From contig CAJWET010000007.1 in the NCBI GenBank assembly GCA_913031515.1, forward strand, positions 1 to 18,371: a DNA stretch of 18,371 nt, written 5' to 3'. Below are positions 7,339 through 14,438 of this stretch, piece after piece. The notes beneath the pieces were generated by a model. The model was given only the letters and a program-made list of their open reading frames with translations, was not told where the DNA came from and made no database searches. The stretch comes from an uncultured Acidimicrobiaceae bacterium. Lineage in GTDB: Bacteria > Actinomycetota > Acidimicrobiia > Acidimicrobiales > UBA8592. Both the position numbers and the translations under genes were made by a program. Position 1 is the first letter of the stretch. Each line of letters opens with the position of its first letter.

Positions 7339-7360
7339 TTCTAGTCCCTCTCCGACACAG
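7339..7360 (+). repeat. Degenerate copy of tRNA-Leu 3' end (possible att remnant)
   Basis: This 22-base stretch matches the T-loop-to-CCA part of tRNA-Leu (6783–6807) in the same orientation, 556 bases downstream. Shared blocks in order are TTC, AGTCCC, CTCCGACAC and AG. The differences are one substitution in the T-loop and small length changes in the C-run and in the CCA. There is no matching 5' half of a tRNA here. It may be an attachment-site duplication left by an integrative element, or the remains of a duplicated tRNA. Confidence 0.5.
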
Positions 7361-7445
7361 TTTCTGCTTAGTTACTCTCAAATTATGTCTAGAAACCAAA
7401 ACCGTCTAGTCTGACCTCCTACATACTCGTATCTAGGAGATGAAC

Positions 7446-7664
7446 ATGAAAAAGAAAGTTCGTATGCACGATGGGATCTGTGGGGCTGCCTACATGGTCA
7501 GCGTTATTCTCGCTGCTACTTCATCAACGCAATGGCTTTGGATCGCTGGAATCGTAGCCGGATTGCAAATTATCAGCCCATTGACACGCTTCTGTCCAGT
7601 CTATTTTGTTCTTAACAAAATGATGCCAGATACTGAACCGATCCAAGATGGAAGCCGCGGGTAA
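7446..7664 (+). CDS. DUF2892-like small membrane protein
   Basis: This 72-aa protein resembles the YgaP-type transmembrane domain (DUF2892), found alone or fused to rhodanese domains. The basic N-terminus MKKKVRMHDGICG is followed by two hydrophobic helices (about residues 13–28 and 30–45). Then comes the family-like end SPLTRFCPVYFVLNK, in which a Cys-Pro pair follows the second helix. The ATG at 7446 is chosen over 7440 because the Shine-Dalgarno AGGAGA ends at 7440 and gives five-base spacing only to the second ATG. Function is unknown; the fused forms suggest sulfur handling. No rhodanese partner is visible nearby. Confidence 0.8.
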   Translation: MKKKVRMHDGICGAAYMVSVILAATSSTQWLWIAGIVAGLQIISPLTRFCPVYFVLNKMMPDTEPIQDGSRG

Positions 7665-7917
7665 AAAAGGAAGAATACAAGCCGACCAGGAAACCATGGA
7701 AACAACAGCCGGTGCCATCTGGGCCTAGAGATATTCGATGGACGCAAGATATAGCGGCTGAACAGAACTTCCAAATAGTGGAAGTCACTTTTCAGAAGAC
7801 TTGGCTAAATTAGCTGCACTGAAGAAGTAAATACTTAAAATTGAAATTCGAAGGATCGCCTCATCGCGATTTGCCCGTTGAATCGTGAGTAGTTGCAACC
7901 AGCTCGAGCGATCAGGC
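7665..7917. other. Non-coding stretch before fumC
   Basis: No supported gene lies here. The only structure seen is a six-pair hairpin ACTTCC/GGAAGT (7767–7785) followed by a short T-rich stretch, at most a weak terminator for the DUF2892 gene. One frame stays open from about 7637 to 7808 but has no start codon after its preceding stop. Confidence 0.4.
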
Positions 7918-7923
7918 TAAAGT
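7918..7923 (+). promoter_or_regulatory. Candidate promoter for leaderless fumC
   Basis: TAAAGT lies six bases before the ATG at 7930. A possible -35, TTGCAA, is at 7893–7898 with a long 19-base spacer. No Shine-Dalgarno is present, so transcription starting at or next to the ATG is likely. Confidence 0.45.
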
Positions 7924-7929
7924 GTGGTG

Positions 7930-9327
7930 ATGGCGGATTTTCGAATTGAGAAAGACACTTTGGGGGAAATACAAGTCCCTGAAGAAAAGTACTGGGGAGC
8001 GCAGACGCAGCGCAGTATCCATAATTTCGAAATTGGCGGTCATCGTATGCCAATCGAAATAATCTACGCCTTTGCCTATCTGAAGAAAGCTGCCGCGCTC
8101 GTAAACGCGGAATTAACTGACTTTCCACAGAAAACAGCGAAAGCCATAGCTGACGTTTGTGATGAAATTATTGCTGGTGACCATGATGAGGAATTTCCGT
8201 TAGTTGTTTGGCAAACCGGATCTGGAACCCAGAGCAATATGAACGTAAACGAAGTGATAGCAAATCGTGCAACAGAATTACTCGGCGGGGACTTTAGAAA
8301 AGAAAAAATTGTTGCTGCAAACGATGATGTAAATAAAAGTCAAAGTTCAAATGATACTTTTCCAACTGCTATGCACTTGGCTACATACAGCAAAATTATC
8401 AACGAGACGCTACCAAACGTTCAACTGCTCCACGACACCTTGCAGAACAAAGCAGAAGAATTCATGAGCATTACAAAGACGGGGCGTACCCACCTTATGG
8501 ATGCAACACCATTAACTCTTGGACAAGAATTCAGTGGGTATTCAATGCAACTTCAGAGAGGGATCGAAGCCATTAACGATTCTCTAGAGCGTGTTCGTGA
8601 AATTGCGTTAGGGGGGACAGCAGTGGGAACCGGCCTTAACACCCCGAAAGGATTTGACGAAGCAGTAGCGAAAAAAATCGCTGAACTTACTGGGCTCCCA
8701 TTTATCACTTCTGAAAATAAATTTGAAGCCTTAAGCGCTCATGATGCCATGGTGGAGATAAGCGGAAGCCTAAAGAGGGTAGCAGTTAGCCTGATGCATA
8801 TCGGAAATAACATCCGTATGCTCGCGAGCGGACCTCGATGTGGCATCGGAGAAGTCACATTACCTGCAAATGAACCCGGCAGCTCGATCATGCCAGGAAA
8901 AGTCAACCCAACCCAGTGCGAAGCACTAACGATGGTGAGCGCGCAAGTGATTGGCAATGACACCACCGTTGCCGTTGCTGGTAGCCATGGACATTTCCAG
9001 TTAAATGTCTTTAAACCGGTCATGGCACACAACGTTATTGAAAGCGCCCAATTGATCGCTGACGCATGTAGGAGCTTTAACGACAACTGCGCCGTTGGAA
9101 TTGAACCAAATACAGAACGTATCGATTCATTACTCAACCAGAGCTTAATGTTAGTCACTGCCCTCAACACCCATATCGGATACTACAAAGCGGCGGAAAT
9201 CGCCCAATCAGCCCACGTGAATGGCACAACGCTTCGTGAGGAAGCTATAGGGCTTGGGTATATGAGCGCTGAAGAATTTGACAAAATTGTCAACCCTGAA
9301 AAAATGGTCGGCGAAATTAAGGAGTAG
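7930..9327 (+). CDS. fumC: Class II fumarate hydratase
   Basis: FumC reversibly hydrates fumarate to L-malate in the TCA cycle and is an iron-free cytoplasmic homotetramer. The 465-aa length is typical. Motifs include GSGTQSNMNVNEV (about 97–109), SSNDTFPTAMH, the THLMDATPLTLGQEFSGY segment with the catalytic-region His near 188, and the superfamily signature GSSIMPGKVNPTQCE (about 317–331) on the mobile loop with the catalytic Ser. TGLNTPKGFD distinguishes fumarase from aspartase to a fair degree; PTAMHLATY and the overall length also fit fumarase. The start is taken at the ATG rather than the two in-frame GTG codons just before it, because it gives the usual MADFRIEKDT opening. A small membrane protein gene follows after six bases. 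Confidence 0.96.
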   Translation: MADFRIEKDTLGEIQVPEEKYWGAQTQRSIHNFEIGGHRMPIEIIYAFAYLKKAAALVNAELTDFPQKTAKAIADVCDEIIAGDHDEEFPLVVWQTGSGTQSNMNVNEVIANRATELLGGDFRKEKIVAANDDVNKSQSSNDTFPTAMHLATYSKIINETLPNVQLLHDTLQNKAEEFMSITKTGRTHLMDATPLTLGQEFSGYSMQLQRGIEAINDSLERVREIALGGTAVGTGLNTPKGFDEAVAKKIAELTGLPFITSENKFEALSAHDAMVEISGSLKRVAVSLMHIGNNIRMLASGPRCGIGEVTLPANEPGSSIMPGKVNPTQCEALTMVSAQVIGNDTTVAVAGSHGHFQLNVFKPVMAHNVIESAQLIADACRSFNDNCAVGIEPNTERIDSLLNQSLMLVTALNTHIGYYKAAEIAQSAHVNGTTLREEAIGLGYMSAEEFDKIVNPEKMVGEIKE

Positions 9328-9333
9328 AAAAAA

Positions 9334-9693
9334 ATGGCAAGTAAATCAATTGCTACTGGTTCAATACTTATTGTTTTAGGGGTTGTTGTGACCATCGTTT
9401 CTGACTCAAATAGTGTGACGTCACTTATTCCGGCATTTGTAGGGGCGGCCTTTTTGCTTCTCGGTATTGCTGGGAACCAAAAACCAGAACTCAATCATCA
9501 CTTTATGCATGGATCTGCAGTGATTTCTCTGGTAGCGGTTCTCGGGTGTTTGGGGTCACTGATAGGTAGATCTGGTTCAGGCTGGGCGGTTTTCTCCCAG
9601 ATAATGACTTCAGTTATTTGCGCCTTCTTTCTAGTATTGGCCATCCAATCATTTAAGGCAGCGCGAGCAGCTCGAACACCTGAAGATGCTTAA
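9334..9693 (+). CDS. Small four-helix membrane protein, function unknown
   Basis: This 119-aa protein has four hydrophobic segments (about residues 6–23, 30–46, 58–78 and 85–106) and a basic C-terminal end (SFKAARAARTPEDA). The SLIPAFVGAAFLLLG segment after the first helix and the His-rich NHHFMHGSA before the third resemble an unnamed family of small bacterial membrane proteins with a TALIPA–HAMH pattern that I recall from several phyla. Its Shine-Dalgarno AAGGAG overlaps the end of fumC, so translation is probably coupled. No enzymatic motif is seen. Confidence 0.75.
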   Translation: MASKSIATGSILIVLGVVVTIVSDSNSVTSLIPAFVGAAFLLLGIAGNQKPELNHHFMHGSAVISLVAVLGCLGSLIGRSGSGWAVFSQIMTSVICAFFLVLAIQSFKAARAARTPEDA

Positions 9694-9703
9694 AAGGTAA
9701 CCA

Positions 9704-10294
9704 ATGACTGAAGATATCCTTTGGCCCCCGAAAGAAACAAGCTCAGAACCCACTCCGGAAACCTCCGCCAAAGAACCCAAGGTTGATAAGCAACCTCAAA
9801 TTGAAATAACACCCGTCGATCCAGCTTTCGCTAACGCTCCTATGGTCAGCCTTGCGGAAGCAGCTAGGCAGTCGGACAAATCACGCGGGACGATCCGTAA
9901 TTGGCTTGTAGCAGGTAAGATACCGGGCGCTAGAAGGACAGAAGCCGGATGGGAAATCCCTGTTCCTTCGTTGGTTGCGACTGGACTGTGGGGCCGAACA
10001 ACTCCTCCCGATGAAGTTCCTGAACAACAGGACACAGACCGGGTTTCAGAACTCGAATCTGAACTCGCCCGAGCACGTATGGAACTACATTCAGAGAAAA
10101 AACTTCGAGAATCAGCTGAACGAAACGCCGAAGACCTTCGCGTAGCAATGCGTATGTTAAACGCAGGGCCGCAACGACCTATAGAGGCCCCACAACCAAG
10201 GCAACAATCGGCCTCAATCGACGACAGGTGGGACCTAACTCCAGCTTCAGTAGTAAATGCTATGCAAAGATTCCGCAGAAAACTTCTCGGCTAG
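9704..10294 (+). CDS. HTH (MerR/excisionase-like) protein with coiled coil
   Basis: This 196-aa protein begins with a Pro/Glu-rich disordered-looking stretch (1–45). A MerR/excisionase-type winged helix follows (about 47–92: MVSLAEAARQSDKSRGTIRN, then a GKIPGARRTEAGWEIP wing). After a linker, residues 110–153 show heptad-like Leu/Ala/Met spacing rich in Glu and Arg, likely a coiled coil for dimerisation. The C-terminal end is basic (AMQRFRRKLLG). It probably binds DNA, but the target is unknown. It starts 10 bases after the membrane-protein gene with an AAAGG ribosome site, so it likely belongs to the fumC transcript. Its end is only three bases from the convergent ABM gene. Confidence 0.7.
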   Translation: MTEDILWPPKETSSEPTPETSAKEPKVDKQPQIEITPVDPAFANAPMVSLAEAARQSDKSRGTIRNWLVAGKIPGARRTEAGWEIPVPSLVATGLWGRTTPPDEVPEQQDTDRVSELESELARARMELHSEKKLRESAERNAEDLRVAMRMLNAGPQRPIEAPQPRQQSASIDDRWDLTPASVVNAMQRFRRKLLG

Positions 10295-10297
10295 GCT

Positions 10298-10588
10298 CTA
10301 ATCTTTCGGATCTAAATGCACGAACGCCGGTGGCCCCGCCATGAACTCTCCAATGAGATCCAACATTCCTGTTTCGATCCGCCATCCTAGGTAGGCCTCT
10401 TGGGCGCTACGATCACGCCACTTTTCCCAAAGAATAACAGTGTCTTGGTTTTCCATATTCACGAAAGTTTCTATACTTTCGCAGCCATCGAATGCACGGG
10501 TATCTGCTAGTGCAGGTAAGAGAACATCGAGAAACTCTGACCCTTTTCCTTCTTGGCATTTAAATTCGACATAAACGGTGTGACTCAT
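10298..10588 (-). CDS. Antibiotic biosynthesis monooxygenase (ABM)-domain protein
   Basis: This 96-aa protein has the ferredoxin-like ABM fold, seen in quinol monooxygenase YgiN-like enzymes and heme-degrading relatives. Its typical features are an opening β-strand (VYVEFKCQEGKG), the helix FLDVLLPALADTRAFDGCES, the strand ETFVNMENQDTVILWEKW, and the helix DRSAQEAYLGWRIETGM. The substrate is unknown; many members act on small aromatic or quinone compounds and some have no known activity. A clear Shine-Dalgarno (AAAAAGGAG on the minus strand) fixes the ATG at 10588. It is divergent from the M20 peptidase. Confidence 0.85.
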   Translation of the reverse strand: MSHTVYVEFKCQEGKGSEFLDVLLPALADTRAFDGCESIETFVNMENQDTVILWEKWRDRSAQEAYLGWRIETGMLDLIGEFMAGPPAFVHLDPKD

Positions 10589-10611
10589 TGAAAGTTGCTC
10601 CTTTTTAAAAC

Positions 10612-10640
10612 AACGTAGGAGAAATAAATGGCACGGACAA
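10612..10640 (-). promoter_or_regulatory. Candidate promoter for the ABM gene
   Basis: On the minus strand, TTGTCC (complement of 10635–10640) and TACGTT (complement of 10612–10617) are separated by exactly 17 bases. Transcription would start near 10605 and give a leader of about 17 bases that includes the gene's Shine-Dalgarno. Confidence 0.5.
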
Positions 10641-10705
10641 ATCAAAAGTTTCGATGCAAAGACTGAATGCCGAAAATTTCAGCGGAAAGAATGCAAGCAC
10701 TGCGT

Positions 10706-10711
10706 TAAGAT
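10706..10711 (+). promoter_or_regulatory. Possible -10 element for the M20 peptidase
   Basis: TAAGAT would start transcription near 10718, leaving about 26 bases of leader to the ATG at 10744. That leader includes AGGAAG as a weak ribosome site. The same hexamer appears before two minus-strand genes in this window. No -35 was recognised. Confidence 0.3.
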
Positions 10712-10743
10712 GGATGTACAACTTGATGCAGGAAGTTAGAACG

Positions 10744-11952
10744 ATGGGAAATGAAACTAGCCAAAAAGAACTCAATGCAATTAAGGAGCTTGTGTGTAAC
10801 GAAGTCGATGCAAGAGCATCAATGTTGGTAGAAGCCTCGCATGCAATCCACGCGAACCCTGAACTTAACTTTGAAGAACATTTTGCCCATGAACTCTTAA
10901 CAGGCATTTTGGAAGATGAAGGTCTCTCACCTACTAGAAAAGCATACGACCTCGACACTGCGTTTGAAGCATCGGCTGGCTCTTCAGGACCCACTGTAGC
11001 TGTGCTCTGTGAGTACGATGCCTTGCCAGATATTGGACATGCCTGTGGGCATAACATAATCGCGACTGCTGGCCTCGGAGCAGGTTTAGCAGCCGCAGCT
11101 GTAGCTGAACAGATGGGAGGAAGTTTACGAATTCTAGGAACACCAGCTGAAGAAGGTGGCGGTGGAAAAGTATTTATGGGGGATAGGGGGGCATTCGAAA
11201 ACGTTGATGCGGCACTGATGGTCCATCCAGCATCTGGCGACCTTGTGAAGATGAATACCATCGCTATTCACCGTCTCCAAGTTGAATTTGATGGCCAAGC
11301 ATCTCATGCGGCGGCTTCACCACATCGGGGAAGAAACGCGTTGGACGCAGCAGTGCTCGGCTATCAAAATGTGGCTGCTCTGCGTCAACATATTAGATCT
11401 GACGAGCGTATTCATGGAATTTTTACCGATGCTGGGAAAAAACCGAATATCGTTCCAGAACACTCTTCCATGGAATGGTATGTGCGTTCAAAAAATGTCC
11501 GTACTCTGGAGCCACTAAAGAAACGGGTCCTCGATTGCTTAGAAGCAGGAGCTATGGCCTCTTCGTGCACGATGACACACACTTGGGTCGACCCCTATTA
11601 TGCGGACATGGTAGACAATGACACTATTTGTACCCTGTATGCGGCGAATGCGCATAGATTGGGCCGAGACCCACTTGAACCTGACAGCGAAAACAAGGTC
11701 GTTGGTAGCACTGATATGGGGAATGTCAGCCATCTAGTTCCTTCAATCCATCCAATGATCGCCGTTGCCCCATATGGAGTTCCAATACACACTCCGGATT
11801 TTGCGACTCACGCACGGAGTGAAACAGGAGACAGCGGCGTGATCGATGGAGCAAAGATCCTTGCAATGACCATCGTTGATTTGTGGGCGAATAATGGAAA
11901 TATGGAATCCGCTCAACAGGAATTCGCATCCGCCATTTCACAACGACGCTAG
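10744..11952 (+). CDS. M20-family metallopeptidase / amidohydrolase (ACY1L2/AbgB-like)
   Basis: M20 enzymes are di-metal (usually zinc) amidohydrolases that cleave dipeptides or N-acyl amino acids; close relatives include p-aminobenzoyl-glutamate hydrolase subunit B and mammalian PM20D2. The 402-aa protein has the CEYDALPDIGHACGHN metal-binding and active-site segment (89–104), the GTPAEEGGGGK catalytic-Glu and metal-binding loop (132–142), HP at 161–162, and the dimerisation domain with FDGQASHAAASPHRGRNALD. The late STDMGNVSH segment and IHTPDF precede the C-terminal helix. No signal peptide is seen, so it is cytoplasmic. The ATG at 10744 is preferred because it has a possible ribosome site and the usual short helix before NEVDARASMLVEASHAIHAN; earlier in-frame ATGs exist at 10654, 10714 and 10726. 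The physiological substrate is not evident. Confidence 0.9.
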   Translation: MGNETSQKELNAIKELVCNEVDARASMLVEASHAIHANPELNFEEHFAHELLTGILEDEGLSPTRKAYDLDTAFEASAGSSGPTVAVLCEYDALPDIGHACGHNIIATAGLGAGLAAAAVAEQMGGSLRILGTPAEEGGGGKVFMGDRGAFENVDAALMVHPASGDLVKMNTIAIHRLQVEFDGQASHAAASPHRGRNALDAAVLGYQNVAALRQHIRSDERIHGIFTDAGKKPNIVPEHSSMEWYVRSKNVRTLEPLKKRVLDCLEAGAMASSCTMTHTWVDPYYADMVDNDTICTLYAANAHRLGRDPLEPDSENKVVGSTDMGNVSHLVPSIHPMIAVAPYGVPIHTPDFATHARSETGDSGVIDGAKILAMTIVDLWANNGNMESAQQEFASAISQRR

Positions 11953-12022
11953 GTCGCATGCGATGAGAACGGCGGAAACGAACGGCGTGGACTTCCATTG
12001 TGAACAAAGGCGGAAGTGGTAG

Positions 12023-13603
12023 ATGGAACTGGTATACAGAGCACTCTGGCAAGAAACCCGACCTAACCCCGAAGTCGACATCAGGGGAATCTTTACCAAT
12101 TGGAGTGCTTCAGCGCCAGTAGAGGTATTTAATGCCAGTGGCGATGACGATCTTTATGTAACTGAAATGCGATCAAGTATGGCTGAGGAAACACGGGTAA
12201 CGATTCGTATCATTCGGCGTGGCGATCAACAGTATGTATGGGTCGATGTTGAGGATTTCTCCACTGCTTCCTCAGCGGAACCGATGAAAAGAGTCCATAA
12301 ACTAGTCCAACAACTTGTTGATGACTCTGAAATGCGTAATGGGGCTCCCCACCGTGGAGAGATACGGTTCCAAAGCCGGGTTCAGTTGGCTGGGCCGGCA
12401 GCAATGAAACTCATTCCGCAGTCAAATCGAAAAGCGGCCATTATCTGTGTGGCCCATGATCCGCTTCGCGAACGAGACCAACAAAATCTTGCCAAACTAC
12501 TCGCACAGCAATTTGCCGGTTTAGCACTTGTCGTATATCTCCGCTCAGGCGAACTCGGTAGATTTCAAAACGGGGTGGGTAGTCACCTGTCTCTTTATCC
12601 CGGAGAGGTCCATATTTACCCTCCGGCTTCAAGAGATTCTCGTAACGTCGCTTCGATCCCGACGATAAGCGCGGCGGATATTCAAAACACAAAGCATGAA
12701 AAAATCTGCAGACGGGTTTTCAATGCTCTCCAACCGAGTCTTGTCGCCACTCCAGTTCCAAAGGAGTGCGAAGAGGGGACCCGACTCCTCCGCGGGTTCC
12801 AAAGTCCAGAGAACGAGCAGATGCGTGACAGAAAAAATATTGATTTTGAAAACCTTCTTAAGGAAAATGAACGCCTTCGGCAAACGGTTGCCGCCCTCCA
12901 CTCTGACCGGGACCACGACCTCGAATCACTCGAGCGGATAGAAGACCAACTTCGGAACACAAAGAAAATGATGCAGGAATCTGAAGACTGGTGGAGGGAG
13001 CTCCTTGACGAAGAAGCAGCGAAACGAACCGCAGCTGAAGAAAAACGATCCGATCTAGAGATGCGTTTCATGGATTTCGCGTTGACTGAAAATCTGAAAC
13101 GCATGAGGAAAGAATCAGTTTATTCGATCTCGTCCATTTCAGAAGCGCTTGAAAGAGGTAGATCTGTTTTACGTAATGTTGTTATTCCAGTACATGTTTC
13201 GAACATGCTTGATGACCTAGAAGGAAACCAAAGATCGCGAAGCTGGGGTCGATCAATTTGGGACGCGTTGCTTGCCTTCAATGTTTACGTTGATTCTGGC
13301 TTCAGCGGCAATTTCTTAAAGTGGTGTGAGGCTAGTGGCGATACATTTGCATGGCACGCACAAAATATCTCCATGCGTGAATCGGAGACAGTGCATAACA
13401 ATGAGCGGCTCCGTAATCAAAGAATCCTTCCTGTGTCAACCGTTGTCGATGCAGACGGAAAAACGTTTATGGAAGCACATTTAAAATTTGGAGGCAGTTC
13501 CGCACCCCGGCTCTATTTCTTCGATGATTCCAAAGGGAAAACCGGGAAAATTCATATTGGAGGTATCGATCCGCATAGCCGGTGGGAAAATACGACGACC
13601 TAG
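12023..13603 (+). CDS. Large coiled-coil protein of unknown function (actinobacterial family)
   Basis: The 526-aa protein has three parts. The N-terminal region (about 1–170), starting MELVYRALWQETRPNPEVD, looks like a compact α/β domain and resembles the opening of uncharacterised actinobacterial proteins I recall beginning with VYRALWQDD-like sequence. The middle part (about 170–265) contains AAIICVAHDPLRERDQQNLAKL. A strong heptad-rich coiled coil runs about 268–350 (ENERLRQTVAALHSDRDHDL onward). The C-terminal region (about 380–526) ends with RLYFFDDSKGKTGKIHIGGI and then PHSRWENTTT, which I recognise as a recurring C-terminal module in actinobacteria without a known function. No signal peptide, membrane helix or recognised catalytic motif is visible. 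A weak AAGGCGGA lies before the ATG. It stands alone, 70 bases after the M20 gene and convergent with the lipoprotein gene. A conflict or defence role is possible but unproven. Confidence 0.7.
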   Translation: MELVYRALWQETRPNPEVDIRGIFTNWSASAPVEVFNASGDDDLYVTEMRSSMAEETRVTIRIIRRGDQQYVWVDVEDFSTASSAEPMKRVHKLVQQLVDDSEMRNGAPHRGEIRFQSRVQLAGPAAMKLIPQSNRKAAIICVAHDPLRERDQQNLAKLLAQQFAGLALVVYLRSGELGRFQNGVGSHLSLYPGEVHIYPPASRDSRNVASIPTISAADIQNTKHEKICRRVFNALQPSLVATPVPKECEEGTRLLRGFQSPENEQMRDRKNIDFENLLKENERLRQTVAALHSDRDHDLESLERIEDQLRNTKKMMQESEDWWRELLDEEAAKRTAAEEKRSDLEMRFMDFALTENLKRMRKESVYSISSISEALERGRSVLRNVVIPVHVSNMLDDLEGNQRSRSWGRSIWDALLAFNVYVDSGFSGNFLKWCEASGDTFAWHAQNISMRESETVHNNERLRNQRILPVSTVVDADGKTFMEAHLKFGGSSAPRLYFFDDSKGKTGKIHIGGIDPHSRWENTTT

Positions 13604-13615
13604 GATCAGATGCCT

Positions 13616-14413
13616 TTAAATGGAGTTTTCCACTTCTGTCGCCGAGCGACCCTGCACAAACTTCAGAGCGAGAAGGATAAGGACCACAGCGGCGATACCG
13701 ACGATGATCCACACAACCGCGGATCCACCACCATCGGATCCTCCAGAACTCTTGGAGATATCAGCTTTGGCGAAGGGAACAATCTCCGGACCGTCAAATG
13801 ATTCGAAGATATCTATATTCCATTTCAAAATCGAACCGTTCTGCTCATTGGCATTATGTTCAAGAATTTCACCTGGAAGATCCACAGAGATCAGATATTC
13901 CGGTTCAGGAATACCCATGGCCATTAACAGGAGTTTCGGGTCCATATCGTCATCACCCAACTCGAATAAATCACTCCCTTCGCTATCATCTTCTAATCCT
14001 TCTTTCCAAGAGAAGGTGAGGATGTCTCCGTCTATACTCAGCGGGAAGTCATCATCACCTGCCTCTTCGAGGCTCTGTCCAAATCCAGTGAAATCGGCGC
14101 TAAACCTAAATCCGCACCACTCGTCATCTTCAAACTCTTCAACACTTGCACCAGCGGGGACATCACCCGAGTCCAACGCTGCATCAGGACCTTCGAACAC
14201 TCCTTCGCAGTCTAATCCTTCAGTATCTCCTGATTCCTCTCCAAACATTTCTCCCAGCTTTTTACTTATTGCCATTTCACCGGAGATCGAACCAGTGCCG
14301 TCAGCTTCCACAACAACGGAGAAGTCAGCCTTAATGCAGCTGGAACACACAATCGCGACGAATGCAATGGGGATAAGGGTCTTGAAAAGGGTAAATCCGC
14401 GAGAAAAGAACAT
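13616..14413 (-). CDS. LppM-like lipoprotein with C-terminal membrane anchor
   Basis: The 265-aa protein has a short basic N-terminus (MFFSRGFTLFK), a hydrophobic segment, and Cys26 in VCSSC, which is the likely lipid attachment site although Cys at −3 is unusual. The mature start CIKADFSVVVEADGTGSISG matches the LppM-domain pattern of a conserved opening strand followed by DGTG; mycobacterial LppM is linked to cell-envelope function and phagosome maturation. The middle part is highly acidic (DDDDFP-, EGLEDDSEGSD-like runs). After a Gly/Ser linker, one membrane helix (WIIVGIAAVVLILLALKF) anchors the C-terminus. The ATG at 14413 is chosen because it gives a proper signal peptide; the frame opens further upstream but would overlap the next gene. 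The protein ends 12 bases from the convergent coiled-coil gene. Confidence 0.75.
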   Translation of the reverse strand: MFFSRGFTLFKTLIPIAFVAIVCSSCIKADFSVVVEADGTGSISGEMAISKKLGEMFGEESGDTEGLDCEGVFEGPDAALDSGDVPAGASVEEFEDDEWCGFRFSADFTGFGQSLEEAGDDDFPLSIDGDILTFSWKEGLEDDSEGSDLFELGDDDMDPKLLLMAMGIPEPEYLISVDLPGEILEHNANEQNGSILKWNIDIFESFDGPEIVPFAKADISKSSGGSDGGGSAVVWIIVGIAAVVLILLALKFVQGRSATEVENSI

Positions 14414-14418
14414 AACTG

Positions 14419-14424
14419 ATCTTA
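14419..14424 (-). promoter_or_regulatory. Candidate -10 element for the LppM-like gene
   Basis: On the minus strand TAAGAT lies five bases before the ATG, with no Shine-Dalgarno. It sits in the 25-base gap after the upstream gene, so it could supply a leaderless transcript in addition to any readthrough. Confidence 0.35.
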
Positions 14425-14438
14425 TCTCAGAATTCGTA

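Noticed and set aside
6640..7412. AAACCGTCT followed shortly by AGTCT, both after secG (6640–6659) and before the DUF2892 gene (7399–7412)
   Set aside because: The spacing differs (six bases versus none), and the order relative to the tRNA-end repeat is not collinear, so it is more likely coincidence than a duplicated block.
7637..7808. Open frame downstream of the DUF2892 gene with a Lys/Pro-rich translation (KKEEYKPTRKPWKQQ)
   Set aside because: There is no start codon after its preceding stop and no ribosome site; a frameshift from the DUF2892 gene has no slippery sequence strong enough to support it.
10605..11261. 218-codon minus-strand open frame inside the M20 gene
   Set aside because: It lies antisense to a clear M20 peptidase with all metal-binding motifs and has a Ser/Pro/Ala-rich translation with no recognisable domain.
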